Source of the DNA: an uncultured Rickettsiales bacterium
GTDB taxonomy: Bacteria > Pseudomonadota > Alphaproteobacteria > UBA8366
Length of the DNA stretch: 7,863 nucleotides
Direction: 5' to 3'
Assembly: GCA_913046825.1 (NCBI GenBank)
Contig: CAJWTF010000162.1
Coordinates: forward strand, 1-7,863
The position numbers were made by a program, and so were the translations under genes. Within the stretch, counting starts at the first letter, position 1. The number at the start of each line of letters is the position of its first letter. Shown piece by piece: positions 1-7,320 of this stretch. Under the pieces are notes generated by a model that saw only the letters and a list, made by a program, of their open reading frames with translations, searched no databases and was not told where the DNA came from.

Positions 1-234
1 TGCCAGAAGCTTCGCGCCGGTGGCGGCGACCATCGCCTTGTTGCCACCCGTGTGATCGCCATGCTCGTGCGTGTTCAAAATTTGGGTGACCTTCCAGCCG
101 TTCTTCTCTGTCGCCGCGAGGCATTTCTCGTAATCCAAGGGATCGATGGCCAGGGCCTCACCGGTGTCCGGGCAGACGATGACATAGTTGAAGTTACGAT
201 AGGCGTTGCCAGTCCAGACTTGTTCGACGATCAC
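1..234 (-). CDS. Glyoxalase-II-like MBL-fold hydrolase, N-terminal part (cut by window edge)
   Basis: Only the first 78 codons are present; the gene continues beyond base 1. The visible protein opens with VEQVWTGNAYRNFNYVIV and carries the metal-binding motif THEHGDHTGGN, with His56, His58, Asp60 and His61, the H-x-H-x-D-H signature of metallo-beta-lactamase-fold hydrolases. The opening resembles hydroxyacylglutathione hydrolases (glyoxalase II), which use a binuclear metal site to cleave thioesters such as S-lactoylglutathione. A GTG start at 234 is chosen because GGGAG (bases 242-246 on the plus strand as CTCCC) lies 7 bases upstream. The ATG further upstream near 269 is in another frame and runs quickly into a stop. 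It follows the crotonase gene on the same strand after about 70 bases and probably shares its transcript. The fold is clear. The substrate is not, because the C-terminal substrate-binding half is missing; another thioesterase-type role is possible. Confidence 0.88.
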   Translation of the reverse strand, partial: MIVEQVWTGNAYRNFNYVIVCPDTGEALAIDPLDYEKCLAATEKNGWKVTQILNTHEHGDHTGGNKAMVAATGAKLLA

Positions 235-305
235 GATGAGGCTCCCAGGTGTTGGTATGTTGGCGGCATTGTAGTGGGTTGTGGAGTAAAGGTTAAGGGA
301 AGGTG

Positions 306-1097
306 TTATTTCCCTTCGAATTCCGGTGGCCGTTTCTCACCGAACGCCTTTTGACCCTCGACGTAATCGTTGCTCAGGTAGCACGCTTCGACGGCGGCGT
401 TGCAGGCGGTGATATCGCGGTCTTCCGGGTTCTTGATCAGCTCGTTCACGGTGATCTTCGCGGCGGCGACGGCGAGTGGTGCGTTCTGCGCGATGCCTTG
501 TGCGTAACCCAGAACGAAGTCATCCAACTCCGCGGCTGGAACCGCGTGGTTGATCCAGCCGATGGCCTTTGCTTCATCCGCCGTGTAATAGCGCCCGGAG
601 GCCAGGATTTCCTTGGCGTTTCTGGGGCCGAGGTTTTGTACGAGACGGCTGACATCGGCAACAGGGTAACCGAGCCCGATCCTGGCCGGGGTGATGGCGA
701 AACGGGACCGATCGGATGCTATCTGGATATCGCAATCGAGCGCCACTTCCGCGCCGCCGCCGACACAAACACCGTCGACGCGTGCGATCACGAATTTGCT
801 GGCGTTCCGGAGTGAAGAAGTCGTTGCGTGTTCGTATTCCGAATAGAGCGCACGTTGTTCGGGCGTGCTGCGATACTCGCCAAATTCGGAGATGTCTGCG
901 CCCGCCGAGAACGCTTTGTCTCCGTCACCGGTTAGTACGATTACGCGTACGTCCGGATCATTGTCCAATTCGGCCATAGCGACAGGAATGTCGCGCCACA
1001 TCTCAAAGCTGATGGCATTGCGCTTGTTCGGTTGGTTCAGCGTCAATGTGCCAATACCGTCCGCCTTTTCGATTGTGAGTTTTTCAGTTATCGCCAT
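306..1097 (-). CDS. Crotonase-superfamily (enoyl-CoA hydratase/isomerase-like) protein
   Basis: This 263-residue protein has the usual length of a crotonase. These cytosolic enzymes act on acyl-CoA thioesters and stabilise an enolate in an oxyanion hole. The first oxyanion-hole segment is FSAGADI (about residues 63-69) and the second is CVGGGAEVAL (111-120). Glu117 matches the first catalytic Glu of enoyl-CoA hydratase (Glu144 in the rat enzyme). The second catalytic Glu, expected in the following PE-x-x-LG segment, is absent: here the segment is ITPARIGLGYP (135-145), with no acidic residue. The protein may therefore be an isomerase, decarboxylase, hydrolase or other crotonase rather than a classical hydratase. 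The ATG at 1097 has an AAAGGA ribosome-binding site 7 bases upstream. The gene starts 17 bases after the end of the broken MBL gene and precedes the glyoxalase-II-like gene, so the three look like one operon. The family is certain; the reaction is not. Confidence 0.93.
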   Translation of the reverse strand: MAITEKLTIEKADGIGTLTLNQPNKRNAISFEMWRDIPVAMAELDNDPDVRVIVLTGDGDKAFSAGADISEFGEYRSTPEQRALYSEYEHATTSSLRNASKFVIARVDGVCVGGGAEVALDCDIQIASDRSRFAITPARIGLGYPVADVSRLVQNLGPRNAKEILASGRYYTADEAKAIGWINHAVPAAELDDFVLGYAQGIAQNAPLAVAAAKITVNELIKNPEDRDITACNAAVEACYLSNDYVEGQKAFGEKRPPEFEGK

Positions 1098-1114
1098 CTT
1101 GGGGTCCTTTTTTT

Positions 1115-1928
1115 CTATTCAGCTGCGGATTTTGCGCCGGCAGTCGTGTTTGGTATCAGTGAAATAACGGTGGTCTCGTCCAGGTCCTCGCGATACCAAG
1201 CGCGAATTCTGGCCTCTCGCTCACAGAGGTAGCGAGGCTCGCCTTGGTCCAAAACCATCGGCAAGTCGTGACCCGGCACCAATATGCTATTCGGTTTCTT
1301 CGACCAAGAGGCCCAAATTGGTTCTATCGTCGCGCGGGTCAAACCTACGTCAAAAGTCATGTCTGCTGCTTTCAAGAGCAGCTTTGCGGGATTTTTACAG
1401 GCATCGCCTGAGAACACCAGATCGATCTCCCCCGTATCGAGGACGAAGACGAGACTGCCCGGCGTATGTCCCGCCGACAGATGGGCAGTAATGCCAGGGA
1501 AAACTTCGTCGCCGTCGCCAATGGTCTTCAGCGTCGGCCAGGTCTTCAATTCCTTCACATAAAGCTCCGGTAAGACGGTTGTCCCCCATGGCTCTTTCAG
1601 CGACCATTCCAGCTCTTCGTTACCGATGGCGATATTTGCGTGCGGAAACATCGTCTAGCTGATTGAGTGGTCATAGTGAGAGTGCGTCAGGAGGACGTCC
1701 GTCACATTCTTTGGCGTCAAGCCGCGCTCCGATAGTTGCTGCTGCAAGAGCACGTTGGCTGAACAAACCCGCATCGATGAGCGCCAATCGATCATCTTTG
1801 CGTATCAGTGCAATCGTGCTGAAACCAAGCGATCCGTGGCAGACCGACTTACCAGAGAAACCGTGGGCGATAATGGCGATCTCGAAATCGCTGATCGAGA
1901 ATTTCTTGCCGTCACTATATACACTCAT
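1115..1928 (-). pseudogene. Broken MBL-fold metallohydrolase gene (frameshift plus amber stop)
   Basis: Two adjoining minus-strand frames together encode one metallo-beta-lactamase-fold hydrolase of about 270 residues. The first part (from ATG 1928) opens MSVYSDGKKFSIS and reaches LIDAGLFSQR. The frame then shifts near 1751 (one extra base or two missing), after which the original frame gives LLQQQLSERGLTPKNVTDVL and the metal motif THSHYDH (1667-1687). Six bases on, a TAG at 1655-1657 interrupts DHSIS-stop-TMFPHA; a Trp codon TGG is a likely ancestor, since homologues often have an aromatic residue there. The remainder is open to its own stop at 1115 and keeps the other ligand motifs AGHTPGS, FSGDA and VPGHD. 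All metal ligands thus survive, so the damage is recent or is a sequencing error. No strong ribosome-binding site is visible before 1928. A re-initiated fragment from ATG 1651 would lack the H-x-H-x-D-H motif and should be inactive. Confidence 0.85.
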
Positions 1929-2087
1929 CTCATTTTTTTCATATCGTTCAGGCAGTTCGTCTTAGGTGCTTTGAACGACGAAGATCGGCAAGCGCAGGCT
2001 GCTGCTCGATTTTTCCGGCACGCGCTCCAGCTTGACTCTCTGCACGACGACGAGTTTCTACGACCCCTCATTTGAATGGAGGCCTAC
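1929..2087. promoter_or_regulatory. Divergent intergenic region between the MBL/crotonase group and the hyu operon
   Basis: This stretch separates the two divergent transcription units and must hold the hyuA promoter, and probably that of the minus-strand group. The only sigma-70-like pair I can point to for the plus strand is TTGACT (2032-2037) and, 17 bases on, TTTCTA (2055-2060). The -35 matches well but the -10 is poor, so this is weak. No clear operator palindrome or riboswitch is visible. ACGACGA occurs twice (1975-1981 and 2044-2050), probably by chance. Confidence 0.3.
2078..2082 (+). promoter_or_regulatory. Ribosome-binding site that decides the hyuA start
   Basis: GGAGG lies 5 bases before the GTG at 2088. 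The more upstream in-frame ATG (2076) overlaps this site and has no purine-rich sequence before it, so GTG 2088 is the better start. Confidence 0.7.
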
Positions 2088-4175
2088 GTGGCGGGAACCT
2101 ACTCGCTTGGCATCGATATCGGCGGCACTTTCACCGATATCGTAGCCTACGATCAAGAGAGCGGACGCATTATGAAAGCGAAGGAATTGACGACGCCGGA
2201 CGATCCGTCGCGCGGCGTTATCACCTGTATTCGCAATCTGCTTGGTGCGGACGGGATGTCGGCGGGCGATTTTTCGCGGATGGTCCATGCGACGACGCTG
2301 TTCACCAACTCGATCATCACCCGAGACGGCGCTAAGACCGGTATGTTGACGACTGCTGGGTTTCGCGATGCCGTCGAAATCGGGCGGGAGCGCAAGTTCG
2401 AACTCTACGACGTCTTTATTACCAAGCCGGATCCGCTGGTTCCGCGCCATCTGCGCGCTGAAATCCCAGAACGAATGGGTCCTGACGGCACAGTTTTAAC
2501 GCAGATTGACCTGGAGGCGGTACGCCGGGAAGCGGACCGCCTTGTCGCTGCGGGTGTTGAATCCTTGGCCGTGGTATTTCTTCATTGCTATGCGAATCCG
2601 GCACATGAAGACGCGGCCATGGAGGTCATCGAGGCGGCGCATCCGAATTTGTTTTTGTCTGCCTCTCACGATGTGTCGCCAGAAATTCGCGAATATGAGC
2701 GTGCTTCCACAACGTCAGCTAACGCTTACGTCAAACCTTTGGCGCAACGCTATCTCGACACTTTGATCGCGGATGCTGGAAAGCTCGGTGTCGATGCGCC
2801 GTTTTTCATGATGCTCTCGAACGGCGGTCTAACCCATGTGGAAGAGGCGAAATCCCGTCCGGTGTTGCTGTTGGAATCCGGACCGGCGGCGGGCGCTTTG
2901 GTGGCGGCCCATTTCGGTGGTGCCGCCGGAGAGAAAAATATCCTCGCTTTTGATATGGGGGGAACCACGGCGAAGCTCGCGCTGGTCGAAGACGGCCGAC
3001 CGCATGTCTCCTACAGTTTCGAGGCGGCACGCGAGAAACGTTTCGTGGTCGGCAGCGGTCTGCCGATGAATATCTCCACGATCGAGCTGATAGAGATTGG
3101 TGCGGGGGGCGGCAGCATCGCTCATGTCGATGGCATGGGACTGCTTAAGGTCGGTCCACGCAGTGCGGGCTCGGAGCCGGGGCCGGTCTGCTATGGTCGC
3201 GGCGGGACGGAGCCGACCGTGACCGATGCCGATTTGTTGCTGGGTTATCTTAACCCCGGCTATTTTGCGGGTGGCAACATGCAAATCGACCGTGACGCGG
3301 CGTCAAAAGCGGCGGAACCACTCGCTCGAGCTTTAGGGCTATCGGTCTCGGAAGCGGCGTGGGGCATTCATGACGTCGTCAACGAGAACATGGTGTCGGC
3401 TGCCCGCGTGCATATCGCAGAACAGGGGCATGATGTTCGCCAGTTTACCCTCTTGGCGACTGGCGGTGCCGGTCCGGTCCATTCTTATTACGTGGCCCGC
3501 AAGCTCGGTCTGAAGCGACTGATCTGTCCGGCGTCGGCGGGTGTCGCATCGGCGCTCGGTCTGTTGATTGCTCCCGCTCGTGTCGACCGCACGGGAACGG
3601 TGGCGAGCCGTTTCAGTGAAATGGATTGGGACGCACTTGAACAACAGTACCGGGATTTAGAAAGCGAGGCGGCGGTAGTCATTGCGGAGACTGGGTTCGA
3701 TCCGGCCAACGCTACCGCCACGCGGTTGGCGGATATGCGTTTTGCCGGGCAGGGCTTTGAGATTGTGTTGGAATTGCCGCCTGGGCCTTATAACGCAGAT
3801 GCAGCGCCGAAGCTGCGTGCCGCTTTCGAGGAAGTCTATCGCGAAACCTTCGCGCGGACACCACCAGATGTAGAGCCGGAGATCATAAATATCCGGGTAT
3901 CGATGGCGGCCAAGGTCCCCGGCGTCGATCTCAAATCCGAAACCAGTGCGTCGACGGCGAAGCCGAAGACCGGGACCCGGCCGGCCTATTTCCCCGAAGA
4001 AGGCGAGTATATCGAAACGCCGGTCTACGATCGAAACTTGATGATACCGGGGTATGCCTTCGAAGGCCCAGCCATCGTCGAGGAAAGCGAATCAACGTTG
4101 ATCCTTGGGCCAGACGCCCGTGCAAGGGTGGATGAGCAATTGAACCTTATTGTCGATCTGCCGAAGGAGGGGTGA
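2088..4175 (+). CDS. hyuA: Hydantoinase/oxoprolinase family protein, A-type (ATP-binding) subunit
   Basis: A 695-residue protein starting at GTG 2088, full length for the HyuA family. Members (N-methylhydantoinase A, the N-terminal half of 5-oxoprolinase, and the corresponding subunits of acetone and acetophenone carboxylases) bind ATP and activate a carbonyl or amide oxygen, working in the cytosol with a B-type partner. Visible landmarks, numbered from GTG: the phosphate-binding motif DIGGTFTD (10-17), HATTLFTNSI (67-76), the domain boundary motif SGPAAG (264-269), the second nucleotide-binding motif FDMGGTTAK (288-296), GAGGGSIA (338-345), and ATGGAGPVHS (457-466). The C-terminal beta-rich region follows, with no truncation or missing core motif. 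It is the first gene of hyuA-hyuB-amidase. The sequence does not distinguish hydantoin, oxoproline, lactam or ketone substrates. No separate gamma subunit of the acetone-carboxylase type is in the window, which argues mildly for an amide-ring substrate. Confidence 0.94.
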   Translation: MAGTYSLGIDIGGTFTDIVAYDQESGRIMKAKELTTPDDPSRGVITCIRNLLGADGMSAGDFSRMVHATTLFTNSIITRDGAKTGMLTTAGFRDAVEIGRERKFELYDVFITKPDPLVPRHLRAEIPERMGPDGTVLTQIDLEAVRREADRLVAAGVESLAVVFLHCYANPAHEDAAMEVIEAAHPNLFLSASHDVSPEIREYERASTTSANAYVKPLAQRYLDTLIADAGKLGVDAPFFMMLSNGGLTHVEEAKSRPVLLLESGPAAGALVAAHFGGAAGEKNILAFDMGGTTAKLALVEDGRPHVSYSFEAAREKRFVVGSGLPMNISTIELIEIGAGGGSIAHVDGMGLLKVGPRSAGSEPGPVCYGRGGTEPTVTDADLLLGYLNPGYFAGGNMQIDRDAASKAAEPLARALGLSVSEAAWGIHDVVNENMVSAARVHIAEQGHDVRQFTLLATGGAGPVHSYYVARKLGLKRLICPASAGVASALGLLIAPARVDRTGTVASRFSEMDWDALEQQYRDLESEAAVVIAETGFDPANATATRLADMRFAGQGFEIVLELPPGPYNADAAPKLRAAFEEVYRETFARTPPDVEPEIINIRVSMAAKVPGVDLKSETSASTAKPKTGTRPAYFPEEGEYIETPVYDRNLMIPGYAFEGPAIVEESESTLILGPDARARVDEQLNLIVDLPKEG

Positions 4176-4178
4176 CCG

Positions 4179-4307
4179 ATGCCCATACCTATTACACTCA
4201 ATCACCTCTTGGTGAGCTTGTCGAAGCATAAGCTCACGGGTCGCGGGCTCGCCCATAAACAGGCTCAGGGTGCGGACCTTTTAGGAGGATTGAAGAATGC
4301 CGAATGA
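4179..4307 (+). CDS. Possible 42-codon ORF between hyuA and hyuB
   Basis: An ATG at 4179, 3 bases after the hyuA stop, has an excellent ribosome-binding site, AGGAGG at 4165-4170, 8 bases upstream. It opens a frame of 42 codons beginning MPIPITLNHLL and ending with TGA at 4305-4307, overlapping the hyuB start by 11 bases. Most of it runs through the REP-like palindrome, so the peptide is unlikely to have been selected as a protein. It could be translated as a leader that couples hyuA to hyuB, or be the stranded original start of hyuB left behind by an insertion. I recognise no homologue. Translation is plausible; function is doubtful. Confidence 0.25.
   Translation: MPIPITLNHLLVSLSKHKLTGRGLAHKQAQGADLLGGLKNAE
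4211..4270 (+). repeat. REP-like palindromic intergenic element
   Basis: GTGAGCTT (4212-4219) and AAGCTCAC (4230-4237) form a perfect 8-bp stem, extended by a G-U pair. TGAGCTTGT (4213-4221) can alternatively pair with ACAGGCTCA (4259-4267), nine pairs with one wobble. GGGCTCGCCC (4245-4254) forms a small inner stem. The core GAGCTTGTCGAAG resembles the abundant TGAGC-TGTCGAAG intergenic repeats I recall from alphaproteobacterial genomes. That likeness is from memory, and only one copy occurs in this window. As RNA it would form a structure between hyuA and hyuB that could affect mRNA stability or the relative amounts of the two subunits. No T-run follows, so it is not an obvious intrinsic terminator. 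Confidence 0.5.
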
Positions 4308-5913
4308 CCTAAGCACCGCCTTCGATCCGATCACGCTCGAGGTTCTCTGGACCCGCTTAATTTCCACCGTCGATGAAGCGGCAGCGGCGCTGGTGCGCAC
4401 CTCCTTCTCGACCGTTGTGCGTGACAGTCACGATTTTTCCTGCGTCATCACTGATGCCGCTGGGCGCTCCCTCGTGCAGGCGACAGACAGTATTCCGTCT
4501 TTCATCGCCACCTTGCCCGCGACCATTAAACATTTTCTCGACGTTTATCCGGTGGATCAATTACAGCCGGGTGACGTTTTGATTACCAATGATATCTGGA
4601 TGGGCACGGGACACCTGCCGGATATCAGTGTCGGCAAGCCGATCTTTCACGGTGGTAAGGTTGTGGGGTTTGCTGGATCGACGGCGCACGCGCCGGATAT
4701 TGGCGGTAAGATCCGCTCACCGGAACCGCGCGAGGTTTTTGAGGAAGGCTTTCAAATCCCCATCATGAAACTGATGCGGGCGGGTGAACCGGATGAGACC
4801 TTCTTCCGTCTGTTGCGACAAAACGTTCGGGCGCCGGATGAGGTTGTCGGCGATCTTTATGCACAGTTGACCGCGCTCGATTTGATGGAACGCCGCATCA
4901 GCGAAGTGATGACGCAGTACGGGCAGGACGATCTGGCGCCGCTTGCGACCGAGATTCAGGATCGCTCTGAACGCGCCATGCGGGCGGCGATCAGTGATTT
5001 GCCGGATGGCACATATACGAGTGAGATGCCGACCGATGGTATCGACATCCCCGTCACGCTAAGGGTTGCAGTGACCATCGACGGTGACGAGGTGCGAGCT
5101 GACTACACCGGCTCTAGTCCGCAAGTCTCGAAGGCGATCAATTGCGCCATGTGTTACACTTATGCGATGACCGCTTATGCGGTGAAATGCGCGGCAGCAC
5201 CGGATTTACCCAATAACGAAGGGTCCGTCGCTCCCATCAGTGCGTTTGCGCCAGAACGCTCCATCCTCAATCCGTTATTCCCAGCTTCGGGAGGTTCGCG
5301 TGCGTTGATTGGACATTTCCTTCCGGCGTTGATCTTCGGCGCTTTAGCTGAGGTGATGCCGGACCGGCTTATGGCGGGAACCGGTTCTCCCCTTTGGTGC
5401 GTGAACCTCGCGGGCGTGAAGCCGGACGGCAAACCATTCGCCAATCTGTTTTTCTTCAATGGAGGCATGGGGGCGAACTATCAGTCGGACGGGCAGAACT
5501 GCATGAGTTGGCCGTCGAATATTTCCTCGACACCAACGGAGGTGATCGAGCAGCTGGCGCCAATGCGCATTCACCGACGTGGATTCCTACCCAATTCCGG
5601 CGGCGAAGGGCGTTATCGCGGTGGGCTCGGACAAGAAGTCGAGTTCGAATTCCTTAACGAAACCCCTGCTGCGTTGGCTATGTTGGCGGAGCGCACGAAG
5701 CACTCCGCACCCGGAATTGCCGGTGGCAGTGAAGGTTCCCTTGGACGATTGGAACTAAATGGCGAGGCAGTTGATCCGAAAGCGCAGCATATCGTGAAGC
5801 AAGGTGACCGACTGCTAATCGCGACGCCGGGCGGTGGTGGGTATGGTCGCGTACAGGACCGTGATGATGCCGACAAGAGCCGGGACGCGATATTAGAATA
5901 TTCTGAGGGCTAG
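4297..5913 (+). CDS. hyuB: Hydantoinase/oxoprolinase family protein, B-type subunit
   Basis: A 538-residue protein, within the normal length of HyuB. It pairs with the A subunit in ATP-dependent hydantoinases, 5-oxoprolinase and related carboxylases. Family landmarks in order: DPITLEVLW (10-18), RTSFSTVVRDSHDF (34-47), the block GDVLITNDIWMGTGHLPD (92-109) with its conserved Asp and His residues, STAHAPDIGG (128-137), REVFEEGFQIP (145-155), QNVRAPDEVVGDLYAQ (175-190), DYTGSSPQ (269-276), the NNEGS/NPLFPASGGSR region (306-335) and a C-terminal PGGGGYG (511-517). All family blocks are present. The ATG at 4297 has AGGAGG 8 bases upstream. The unusual 121-base gap from hyuA contains the REP-like element. 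The stop TAG is followed after only 3 bases by the amidase ATG in the same reading frame, indicating tight co-translation. Substrate unknown; the family call is secure. Confidence 0.94.
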   Translation: MPNDLSTAFDPITLEVLWTRLISTVDEAAAALVRTSFSTVVRDSHDFSCVITDAAGRSLVQATDSIPSFIATLPATIKHFLDVYPVDQLQPGDVLITNDIWMGTGHLPDISVGKPIFHGGKVVGFAGSTAHAPDIGGKIRSPEPREVFEEGFQIPIMKLMRAGEPDETFFRLLRQNVRAPDEVVGDLYAQLTALDLMERRISEVMTQYGQDDLAPLATEIQDRSERAMRAAISDLPDGTYTSEMPTDGIDIPVTLRVAVTIDGDEVRADYTGSSPQVSKAINCAMCYTYAMTAYAVKCAAAPDLPNNEGSVAPISAFAPERSILNPLFPASGGSRALIGHFLPALIFGALAEVMPDRLMAGTGSPLWCVNLAGVKPDGKPFANLFFFNGGMGANYQSDGQNCMSWPSNISSTPTEVIEQLAPMRIHRRGFLPNSGGEGRYRGGLGQEVEFEFLNETPAALAMLAERTKHSAPGIAGGSEGSLGRLELNGEAVDPKAQHIVKQGDRLLIATPGGGGYGRVQDRDDADKSRDAILEYSEG

Positions 5914-5916
5914 ACG

Positions 5917-7251
5917 ATGAGCGGCGCTGCAATTAGAGAACTGGAAGCGGGCCTTGCAAAAATTGAGGCACAAAACGAAACCCTCACGACATTTATCACC
6001 GTCATCGAGGCACAAGCTCGTGCGGATGCGGAAGCCGCGGACGCGGCGGCGGCAGAAGGACGGTGGCTCGGCCTGTTGCACGGAATGCCGATGGCGGTGA
6101 AGGACAACATCGACACGGCGGGCGTACGCACTACCAGCGGAGCTAAGTTTTGGTCGGAGCGGGTGCCGAACGATGATGCGCCAGTCATCAAGCGTTTGAA
6201 GGCAGCGGGCGCGGTAATTGTTGGTAAGGCGACACTTGGCGAGTTGGTTTTCGACATTCGTTCTCATAACCCGGTTGTTGGGCATGCGAAGAACCCATGG
6301 GATTTATCTCGAAGCCCAGGTGGCTCCAGTGGTGGGTCGGCGGCGGCACTAGCGGCGGATATGTGCGTCGGGGCGCTTGGCTCCGATACCGGTGGCTCGG
6401 TGCGCATTCCGGCGTCGTTCTGCGGTGTCTCGGGCTTGCGTCCGACCCATGGCGCGGTTCCGAATACCGGTGCGACCCAGGTTAGCGTGGCGAATGACAC
6501 CATCGGCCCGATGGCTAGGCGCGTGGAAGATGTCGCCCGGATCTTTGCCGTTACGGTCGGTTACGAGCCGAGTGACCCGCATTCCATCGACCATGATTTT
6601 GGTAATTTCCTACCGCGTCTTCATAACGGTATTGAAGGGCTTCGAATTGGCATCCCGCGCAATTTCTTCTTCGACAATATCGATACGGATATCGAGGCCG
6701 CAGTGAGAAATGCAGCGGATGTTTTCGAAAGTTTGGGCGCCGAGTTGGTGGAAATTGATTTGCCGGGTGCGGAGCAGGCGTTCCCGAAAGTCTGTGTGCA
6801 AATTTATTGCGATGCAGCTAATTTTCATCGCCAACGACTGACCGAGGAACCCAATGCGTTCAGTGCGCCGATCTACGAGCGTATGAAGCGAGGCCTCGAT
6901 ATCCCAGGCGTCGATTACGCGGCGTCCATGCGCTTCAAGGAGACTTGGATGCGCACGGTTGGAGAGGCCTTCGAGGGCGTCGACGTGATTCTCAGCCCGA
7001 CTACGCCAGTCCCAGCATTACCGTTGGAAGATACCCCTGATCTACACGTACTCACAGGTCGCGCCGCGAGCCTGACCTATGCAGGCTCTTTGGCATCAAT
7101 TCCGGGCTTATCGTTGCCATGTGGATTTACCACGGATGGTTTGCCGGCGGGCGTGATGCTGCAAGCGGCGTGGTGGAATGATCCACTCTTATTGCAGGCG
7201 GGATGCGCGTATCAGAGTGTGACTGATTGGCACCACAGGAGGCCCGGGTAA
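5917..7251 (+). CDS. Amidase-signature family serine hydrolase
   Basis: A 444-residue enzyme of the amidase signature family, which hydrolyses carboxamides with a Ser-cisSer-Lys triad. The triad is visible: Lys62 in AVKDNID, the cis-Ser Ser137 in the GGSSGGS loop (135-141), and nucleophile Ser161 in DTGGSVRIPASF, with the usual spacing of 24 between the two serines. The C-terminus ends normally in a TDWHHRRP-type tail. There is no signal peptide, so it acts in the cytosol. The ATG at 5917 has GAGGG (5905-5909) 7 bases upstream, inside the end of hyuB, and the gene starts 3 bases after the hyuB stop. This placement suggests it acts in the same pathway, for example on the linear N-carbamoyl or amide product of ring opening by HyuAB; that link is inference. 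GatA of the tRNA amidotransferase is an alternative family member, but no gatB or gatC is nearby. No clear terminator follows. Confidence 0.93.
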   Translation: MSGAAIRELEAGLAKIEAQNETLTTFITVIEAQARADAEAADAAAAEGRWLGLLHGMPMAVKDNIDTAGVRTTSGAKFWSERVPNDDAPVIKRLKAAGAVIVGKATLGELVFDIRSHNPVVGHAKNPWDLSRSPGGSSGGSAAALAADMCVGALGSDTGGSVRIPASFCGVSGLRPTHGAVPNTGATQVSVANDTIGPMARRVEDVARIFAVTVGYEPSDPHSIDHDFGNFLPRLHNGIEGLRIGIPRNFFFDNIDTDIEAAVRNAADVFESLGAELVEIDLPGAEQAFPKVCVQIYCDAANFHRQRLTEEPNAFSAPIYERMKRGLDIPGVDYAASMRFKETWMRTVGEAFEGVDVILSPTTPVPALPLEDTPDLHVLTGRAASLTYAGSLASIPGLSLPCGFTTDGLPAGVMLQAAWWNDPLLLQAGCAYQSVTDWHHRRPG

Positions 7252-7320
7252 ATTTTTGGCCCCGAGATGAAGGTGATAGACCAATGTTCTCTTTCCTCGG
7301 CATTTTCTACTTTTATAAAC

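Noticed and set aside
303..815. Plus-strand frame of 170 codons
   Set aside because: It lies antisense to the crotonase gene, whose protein sequence is unmistakable; the plus-strand translation has no family resemblance.
2032..2060. Strong sigma-70 promoter for hyuA
   Set aside because: Only the TTGACT box matches well; the -10 candidate TTTCTA is poor, so it is mentioned only within the intergenic entry.
1755..2075. Plus-strand frame of 106 codons ending just before hyuA
   Set aside because: It overlaps the 5' part of the MBL gene in antisense and has no ribosome-binding site or recognisable content.
2058..2450. Minus-strand frame of 130 codons opposite the hyuA start
   Set aside because: It is antisense to conserved HyuA sequence and shows no family features.
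7232..7266. Possible terminator after the amidase (CCCGGG, a T-run, then GGCCCC)
   Set aside because: The potential stem is only about three pairs around the stop codon and the T-run sits inside the loop, unlike an intrinsic terminator.
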